Assembly (NCBI RefSeq): GCF_013403875.1
Contig: NZ_JACBNX010000023.1
Coordinates: 124,001-188,000 of the forward strand
DNA: 64,000 bases
Reading direction: 5' to 3'
From: Burkholderia guangdongensis
GTDB lineage: Bacteria > Pseudomonadota > Gammaproteobacteria > Burkholderiales > Burkholderiaceae
The notes below the pieces were generated by a model. That model was not told where the DNA came from. It made no database searches and was given only the letters and a program-made list of their open reading frames with translations. The position numbers and the translations under genes are program-made. Every line of letters starts with the position of its first letter. The stretch's first letter is position 1. Shown piece after piece: positions 58,650-64,000 of the stretch.

Positions 58650-60485
58650 CTACGGCACGATCCACGGGCCGTCCGCGACGATCCGCGCACCGTCGCCCGC
58701 GTCCGCGAAATGCACGACGTAGCCGCCCTTCGACGCGATCCGCTGCCCGGGCGCAAGCGTCAGCCGCGGGTAGTAGCCGGCGATCAGGCGTTGCTCGATC
58801 GTGTCCTCGATCCGCTCGATCAGGTAGTCGCGCACGTAGGTGCCGGTCACGTGGCCGAGCGCCTCCTCGAGCAGCACGCACGCGAGAAACGTGTCCGACT
58901 GGATCTGCGGCTCGACGATCGCGACGTGCCGCGCCGCCGCCCACTGGGTCAGATAGTCGAGATGCCGGTGCACGCGCTCCGGCAGGTCGAACGGATACGC
59001 GACGTGCGCGACCGCGCGCCAGCCGTCCGGCAGCGGCATCCGGTCGAGTCCGCCCATCAGCCCGGACAGGTACACCGCCTGCGTCGGCGGCGCCGCGCGG
59101 CCGAGCGACGCGACGTCGGCCGGCCGCAGCCACAGCACGAGCGCGTCGTGCGCGGCGAGCCCGCCGAGCGCCGCGCTCGCGCGTTCGCCCGGCGCCAGCG
59201 GCCGCTGCGATACGTCGATCCCCGCGCGGCGCAGCGCGCGGGCGAGCGCGTGCGCGCCGGCCGCGCCGCTGTCGCCGTCCCGGTACACCTCGCGCACCGT
59301 GCGCGGCCGTCGATCGGGCTCGGCCGACGTGATCGACGACGCGATCAGCCCCGCCTCCAGCAGCACGCCGTCCGAGAAGTAGATCGGATAGATGTCGCCG
59401 TCGCGGCTGTCGGGCACCTCGACGTTCGGAAACAGGCACGGCACCTCGGCCCGCTCGCAGAACGCGCGCACCGGCGACCAGTCGCTGCCGCCGATCCCGG
59501 AGATGACCGCGAACACCGGCTCGGCGGCGAGATCCGCGTCGAGCTGCTTCTCCCACGTCGACGGCGCGCCGGACAACGTCCACACGTGAAGCTGCCAGCG
59601 ACGGTCGGTCGGGTTCGCCGGCGCCGCGTCGCGGTCCGCGAAGTAATGGCGCAACACGTCGAGCATCGCGCGGCTTTTTGCCGGATCGGCATCCGGCGTG
59701 ACGATCGTCGCGAAGTTCAGCGTCGTGTCGGTCACGCCCGGCGCGGGGCGCGGATCGAGCCGCTTCAGGTAGCGGATCAGCAGCGCGGCGTCGGCGTCGC
59801 TCAGCGCGAAGCGCGGCATCAGATAGCTGAGCGGATGACCCTGCGCGTCGATGCCTTCGCGGATCGCGCGCACGAGCGTCGCGTCGGTGTACGCGACCGG
59901 CCGGTCGTTGCGCATGCTTTCGACGTACGGCACGCCGAGCGCGTCGCTCGCCTGCGAATACGTGTTGAACAGATACGTGCCGGCGATCGGCGGCACGATC
60001 GTGAGGCCCGAGCGCGCGCCGAGCCCGCTGCGCCGGTGACAGTTCACGCACGCGACGAGGCTGCCGGACATCCGCAGCCCGCCTTCGCGCTGTGCTTCGA
60101 GCAGCGCGCCGGACGGCAGCATGCCCTGCCGGTAGATCGCTTCGCCCGGACTGTCTGGATTGCCCACATTAACCGGATTGCCCACCTGGCCCACCTGGCC
60201 CGCTTGGCCCGCTTGGCCCGCTTGGCCCGCTTGGCCCGCTTGGCCGGCGGCCGCGCGGCCGGGCACGCACGCGAGCGCGAGCGCGAGCGCGAACACGATC
60301 GCGCATGCGATCGCGCACGCGAGCGCCGGCACGCGCGACGCGCACGCGAAAATGAAAGCGACAGCGACCGCCGCGGCGTTCGTCGCGCGGTCCGTCCATC
60401 GGCGCCCCCCGGCGCGAACCGACGCTCCGGCGGGCCCGGCGCAACGCGCCGGCGCCCGCGCGGGCGCATGCGTATTACGGTGCAT
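58650..60485 (-). CDS. Cytochrome c fused to a type I periplasmic binding protein-like domain
   Basis: A 611-residue secreted protein. After a hydrophobic N-terminal region (residues about 36-75) comes a Gly-Gln-Ala repeat (80-98, from 9-base tandem repeats) and a cytochrome c domain with CVNCH and a likely axial Met in YLMPRFALSD. From about residue 230 the protein resembles type I periplasmic binding proteins (FAVISGIGGSDWSPVRAFCERAEVPCLFPNVE, IYPIYFSDGVLLEAGLIASSI). Function is unknown; redox sensing or an electron-linked ligand-binding role is possible. The start is uncertain. It overlaps the sedolisin stop by 11 bases. Confidence 0.7.
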   Translation of the reverse strand: MHRNTHAPARAPARCAGPAGASVRAGGRRWTDRATNAAAVAVAFIFACASRVPALACAIACAIVFALALALACVPGRAAAGQAGQAGQAGQAGQAGQVGQVGNPVNVGNPDSPGEAIYRQGMLPSGALLEAQREGGLRMSGSLVACVNCHRRSGLGARSGLTIVPPIAGTYLFNTYSQASDALGVPYVESMRNDRPVAYTDATLVRAIREGIDAQGHPLSYLMPRFALSDADAALLIRYLKRLDPRPAPGVTDTTLNFATIVTPDADPAKSRAMLDVLRHYFADRDAAPANPTDRRWQLHVWTLSGAPSTWEKQLDADLAAEPVFAVISGIGGSDWSPVRAFCERAEVPCLFPNVEVPDSRDGDIYPIYFSDGVLLEAGLIASSITSAEPDRRPRTVREVYRDGDSGAAGAHALARALRRAGIDVSQRPLAPGERASAALGGLAAHDALVLWLRPADVASLGRAAPPTQAVYLSGLMGGLDRMPLPDGWRAVAHVAYPFDLPERVHRHLDYLTQWAAARHVAIVEPQIQSDTFLACVLLEEALGHVTGTYVRDYLIERIEDTIEQRLIAGYYPRLTLAPGQRIASKGGYVVHFADAGDGARIVADGPWIVP

Positions 60486-61725
60486 CGATCAATGCTTGTA
60501 TCAAGTGACTGACGATTGGGCGTCCGAGACCGGTCACGTAGTCGTAGCCGACGGCCGCATTGCAGAGCGCGCCGCATGCGCCGTTCGAGCCGGCCGTGAC
60601 GTCGTAGAAATTCGCAGCGTACGCGGGCGACGACGCGAGCCCGTACAGCACCGCCTGGGCCGCGCCGACCGCATTCAGCGTCATCTTGCCGCGTGTGATG
60701 CGCACGCCGTTCGCGATCGCCAGTAGTCCGGACCATTGCGGCGCGCCCGCGCTCGTGCCGCCGACGACGAACCAGCCGCGCTCGCCCAGATAGCCGTACG
60801 AATCCAGCACCGCAAAGCCCGTCGCCGGATCGGCGTCGTACGCGACGTCCGGCACGCCGCGCGCGCCGATCGCGTCGAACGGAATGCCGTAGCTCGTCTG
60901 GTACGCGGGCTCGGACTCGTACACGCTCTGCCCGCCGCCGCTGCCGGCCCACGCGGTCTCGCCGGCGTAGTGGCCGTTCGCGTCGGTCGCGAGCGTCGTC
61001 CCGCCGACGCTCAGCACGTACGGCGACGCGGCCGGATAGTCGACCCCGCTGCCGGCGTCGCCGGACGCGGCGACGTACGACACGCCGCTCGGGCTCGAGA
61101 ACAGCCCGTCGAGCCCCGTCTCGCCCAGAAATTCGACGCTGCCCCAGCTGATCGACACGATCTTCGCGCCGACGCCGTTCGGCGGTGAGGCGCTCGCGTA
61201 CGCGATCGCGGTCAGCAAGTCCGCGAGCGAACTCGACGCCGCCTCGACGAGCACGATCCGCGCGTCGGGCGCGATCGCGTGCGCCCATTGCACGTCGAGC
61301 GAGCTCTCGATCGCCCAGCCCGCGTCCGGCGGCGGCGGACGCTTGTCGGCGGTCACATAGACCTTCGTGAAGCACCGGGTCGGCGACGCGCACGGCGGCA
61401 GACCGAACGTCTGGCTGAACGTTTTCAGGTCGGATTCGGCGGTCGGATTGTCGTAGGCGTCGACGATCGCGATCGTCTGGCCGGCGCCCGTGTACCCGCG
61501 CGGCAACTGGCCGAAGCCGTAGAAGTTGCGAATCTGCTGCGGCGACAGTCCGGCCGGCAACGTCTTCGCATGCCCGCGCACATGGAACGGCGGCCGCGTG
61601 AAGCCGGCCGGCGGCCGGGTCGCGGCCTGCTGCGCGAACGACACGGCGGCGCCGAGCGCGCCAAGCGCGACGGCCGCCGACGCGGCCAGCATGCCCAATG
61701 CATGCGCAAGCGAATGGCGCTTCAT
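60475..61725 (-). CDS. Sedolisin-family (S53) serine-carboxyl peptidase
   Basis: A 416-residue secreted protease. Catalytic residues are visible: Glu and Asp in AIESSLDVQWAHA, the oxyanion Asp in ASGDAGSGVDYPAASPYVLSVGGT, and the nucleophile in FVVGGTSAGAPQWSG. The C-terminal calcium site is FYDVTAGSNGAC and YDYVTGLGRP. S53 enzymes work at acid pH. The usual activation prodomain of about 180 residues is missing; only about 70 residues precede the core. ATG at 61725 is preferred over a GTG two codons earlier. Confidence 0.88.
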   Translation of the reverse strand: MKRHSLAHALGMLAASAAVALGALGAAVSFAQQAATRPPAGFTRPPFHVRGHAKTLPAGLSPQQIRNFYGFGQLPRGYTGAGQTIAIVDAYDNPTAESDLKTFSQTFGLPPCASPTRCFTKVYVTADKRPPPPDAGWAIESSLDVQWAHAIAPDARIVLVEAASSSLADLLTAIAYASASPPNGVGAKIVSISWGSVEFLGETGLDGLFSSPSGVSYVAASGDAGSGVDYPAASPYVLSVGGTTLATDANGHYAGETAWAGSGGGQSVYESEPAYQTSYGIPFDAIGARGVPDVAYDADPATGFAVLDSYGYLGERGWFVVGGTSAGAPQWSGLLAIANGVRITRGKMTLNAVGAAQAVLYGLASSPAYAANFYDVTAGSNGACGALCNAAVGYDYVTGLGRPIVSHLIQALIDAP

Positions 61726-61746
61726 GTTCACCCCCCGTTGAACAAA

Positions 61747-61785
61747 CGCGCGCCGGCGACCTTGCGTGTCGTCGGCGCGCGAAGC
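61747..61785 (-). terminator. Hairpin after the deacetylase-like gene
   Basis: A 14-bp near-perfect stem (61747-61760 with 61768-61781, one mismatch) with a 7-base loop. On the minus strand it is followed by TTTGTT. It lies between the deacetylase-like gene and the sedolisin gene and could partly end the former's transcript. Confidence 0.55.
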
Positions 61786-61795
61786 GTGGTTCAGG

Positions 61796-63967
61796 TCACT
61801 GCACCTTCGCGCTCGTGAACGTCAGCGAGGTGCCCGCGCCCGCGATCACGAGCCAGTTGGTCGGGTCCGTAATCACGACTTTCGCACTGCCGCCCGTGAT
61901 GACCGGCAGCTGGTATGCGTTCTTCGGCAGCAGCCACGTCATGTCCTGCAGGCTCGTCGGCTGCGAGGCGGTGAACGACCAGCCGGTACCGGTATCGGTC
62001 GCGTTCCACGTGACGAGCAGACGCCGACGATCGAACTGCGTGAGCTGATCCATCGTGAACCACTTGAACTGGCCGGTCAGGCTCAACGTCTTCGCGTAGT
62101 TCAGGATCGTCGTCACGACGCCCGGATACCACGACGCGCCGAGCGGGTGCATGTAGATCAGCCGCGTCGTGCGGTTCGCGACGACCCAGTTCATCAGCGA
62201 CTCGTACCAGTTCGTCACGTCCGTCGTCGAGATGCCGTACTCCTGGAACTCCTCGAACGTCGCCCACTGGCCGAACGGCATCACCGGGAACGCCCAGATG
62301 TTCTGGTTCGACAGCGCGCCGTTGCGATACGAGCGGGTCTGCGCCATCCCGGTGTGGCCGACGAAGTAGTAGCCCGAATAACCGTTGCTCTCGAGCCAGT
62401 TCACCGCCCACGTCGGCGTGTTGCCTTCCGGCGCCGCCCATTCGGTGTTCGGCTTGCCGGTCACCCCCTGCACCGACTGCGTGTTCAGCACCAGGTACTG
62501 CTGGAACGTGCTCTGATTCGTCTCGCTCGCGTTGGCGCCCCAGTAGTCGTGATCCCATCCACCGTGGCTGCCGATGGCGTGCCCTCGCGCGAGCAGGTAC
62601 GTCATCAGATTCTTCGCCTGCGAGTTGTTCGTCAGGTTGATGCCGAGACCGTCGCCGATCGTCACGTCGTCAGGGCCGGCCGTCACGACGATCGAGAACG
62701 GGCCGTAGTTCCACACGCCGAGGCTCTTCAGGTACTGCGCCGGCTGAATCATCTCTTCCGCGCAGAAGTGCCAGTTCAGCACCATCCCCGCCTGCGCATC
62801 CGGCTCGAGCGACAGGCGCGCCATCGACAGAATGTTCGTCGTGAAGTAGTGCAGGAAGCCTTGCAGCGGCATCCCGTCGGTCTGCCCCTTCAGGTACGAC
62901 AGCGGCAGGTTCACGAACAGCACGCCGCCGGTGCCGTACGTGTTGTAGCCGGCGACGAGGCCGAAGTTCGGCGACGTCAGCAGCGTCGTGCCGCTATACG
63001 TGCCCTGCGTGACGAAGCTCGGATACGTGAGGAAGCCATACACGTAGCCGGAGATCCCTTCGAGCACGTTGGGCGTCGTCAACAAGGCGTTCGTCGTCGC
63101 GCCCGTGGTCGCGAGCGCGCCCGCGACCACGCCGGTCGCGGCCTTCACCGCGCCGCTGACCGCGCCCGTCACCGTCGCCGGCGTATACGAGCCGGCCTTG
63201 ATCTTCGCGCCCTTCACGACGCCCTTGCCGAGATTCAGGCTGATGTTCGTCGCGAGGCCGTTCTCCGTCTTGTAATTGAAATAGGCCTGGTGGTTGTAGC
63301 CCGCGAGGCCGCCCGGATTCGACGGGCTCGCCGGCAGGTACAGCGCCTGCGACGGCGACGCGGACACCGACACCTTCGCCGACGTCATCACGTCCGGCGC
63401 CGTCGTCGGGGTCGTCGAGGTCGCCGTGCCGGTCCACGTCATCGACTTGCCGGGGGGGATGCCCAGCGTGCGCAACGTGTTGCCCATCCCGATCACCGGG
63501 CCGAGGCCGATCATGTTGCCGCCGAGCTGCGTATACAGCACGTAGTTGACGCCGACCATCGAGCTGAACGGCGATACCGTGAGCGGATAGAAGCCCGTAT
63601 CCGACAGCGCGCCGAAGTCATACACGAGCATCACCTTGCCGCCGTTCAGCGCGTAGTTCTGGATCGCCGTCACGAGCGCGGTGGACGCTTCCGTGTGCAC
63701 CTGATCGGGCAGAATCAGCCCCTGGTATTGCTGCAGCGTCGTGCCGGCGGCCAGGAACTGGCTGTCGGTCATCGTGACGATGTGCAAGCCCTCTTCCGAG
63801 GCCGCGTCGGACCACGCGGACACGCGCGGATCGGGCAGCGTGAGCGTGTCGGGCACCAGCAGCAGCAACTGGCTCGACACGGCGTTCGCCCGCCCCGGCG
63901 TCAACGTCACGCAGATGGACAGGACGATCAGGAATAACCTGAAGAACCTACATGACTTGGCCAACAT
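61796..63967 (-). CDS. Large secreted protein with polysaccharide-deacetylase-like C-terminal domain
   Basis: A 723-residue protein with a signal peptide (MLAKSCRFFRLFLIVLSICVTLTPGRANA). The N-terminal half has a region resembling class I glutamine amidotransferase-like folds (LPDQVHTEASTALVTAIQNYALNGGKVMLVYDFGAL) plus a low-complexity stretch. The C-terminal half resembles carbohydrate esterase family 4 (LARGHAIGSHGGWDHDYWG, NWHFCAEEMIQP) though key motif spacing is not canonical. It could modify an exopolysaccharide. GAGGGAGAG precedes the ATG. I do not recognise a specific characterised homologue. Confidence 0.6.
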   Translation of the reverse strand: MLAKSCRFFRLFLIVLSICVTLTPGRANAVSSQLLLLVPDTLTLPDPRVSAWSDAASEEGLHIVTMTDSQFLAAGTTLQQYQGLILPDQVHTEASTALVTAIQNYALNGGKVMLVYDFGALSDTGFYPLTVSPFSSMVGVNYVLYTQLGGNMIGLGPVIGMGNTLRTLGIPPGKSMTWTGTATSTTPTTAPDVMTSAKVSVSASPSQALYLPASPSNPGGLAGYNHQAYFNYKTENGLATNISLNLGKGVVKGAKIKAGSYTPATVTGAVSGAVKAATGVVAGALATTGATTNALLTTPNVLEGISGYVYGFLTYPSFVTQGTYSGTTLLTSPNFGLVAGYNTYGTGGVLFVNLPLSYLKGQTDGMPLQGFLHYFTTNILSMARLSLEPDAQAGMVLNWHFCAEEMIQPAQYLKSLGVWNYGPFSIVVTAGPDDVTIGDGLGINLTNNSQAKNLMTYLLARGHAIGSHGGWDHDYWGANASETNQSTFQQYLVLNTQSVQGVTGKPNTEWAAPEGNTPTWAVNWLESNGYSGYYFVGHTGMAQTRSYRNGALSNQNIWAFPVMPFGQWATFEEFQEYGISTTDVTNWYESLMNWVVANRTTRLIYMHPLGASWYPGVVTTILNYAKTLSLTGQFKWFTMDQLTQFDRRRLLVTWNATDTGTGWSFTASQPTSLQDMTWLLPKNAYQLPVITGGSAKVVITDPTNWLVIAGAGTSLTFTSAKVQ

Positions 63968-64000
63968 AGCGCTCTCCCTCGGATGGGACGATTCGTGATG

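Overview
The window is a gene-dense, GC-rich stretch from a Burkholderia chromosome. The genus call rests on the close resemblance of the housekeeping proteins (Rho, ClpB, AlaS, GlnS) to Burkholderia, on a cellulose operon carrying bcsE, bcsF, bcsG and bcsR, and on extreme GC codon bias. I cannot fix the species from sequence alone. I saw no rRNA, tRNA, CRISPR array, insertion sequence or prophage.

1-23.1 kb is mostly core: the end of rho, an MtfA-like peptidase, type B ribosomal protein L31, an ArnT-like membrane glycosyltransferase, a MATE exporter, a ComEA-like helix-hairpin-helix protein, a YidB-like protein and clpB. A nitric-oxide module (nsrR divergent from a truncated haemoglobin, with an NsrR-type site between them) follows. 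Next come molybdopterin genes moeA-moaD-moaE, alaS, a CaiB-type CoA transferase, a glycine-zipper lipoprotein, glnS, a Nudix hydrolase, a dihaem peroxidase-like lipoprotein and an AcpA-type acid phosphatase.

23.2-38.1 kb is a single tightly overlapping minus-strand cellulose operon, read bcsB-Z-C-E-F-Q-A-G-R. It has the c-di-GMP-responsive synthase BcsA, the export channel BcsC, the BcsE/F/G set for phosphoethanolamine decoration, and a small BcsR-like protein at the far end. Several of its proteins carry in-frame tandem repeats. A 42-bp minisatellite of about 12 units lies upstream (38.47-39.03 kb).

39.1-52.0 kb is the least ordinary part: an accessory catabolic island centred on a LysR regulator. 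On one side a minus-strand operon encodes two paralogous ACMSD-type amidohydrolases (one without the HxH metal motif), a UbiD decarboxylase, its UbiX partner, a CobW metallochaperone and an arylmalonate-decarboxylase-like enzyme, with an MFS transporter beyond. On the other side are a Tat-exported IorAB-type molybdenum hydroxylase and an NCS2 nucleobase-type permease. An identical 16-base sequence containing a TATCGAA arm lies in front of both the MFS gene and the LysR/hydroxylase pair, suggesting one regulon. The substrate is unknown; a heteroaromatic or aromatic carboxylic acid is the best guess.

52.1-57.7 kb is an acyl-CoA catabolic set (quinone oxidoreductase, AMP ligase, IclR regulator, acyl-CoA dehydrogenase) with two copies of an AGTTTC-N7-GAAACT dyad upstream of the dehydrogenase. 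58-64 kb holds a Sco copper chaperone, a cytochrome c / periplasmic-binding-protein fusion, a compact sedolisin-type protease and a large secreted protein with a polysaccharide-deacetylase-like C-terminal part.
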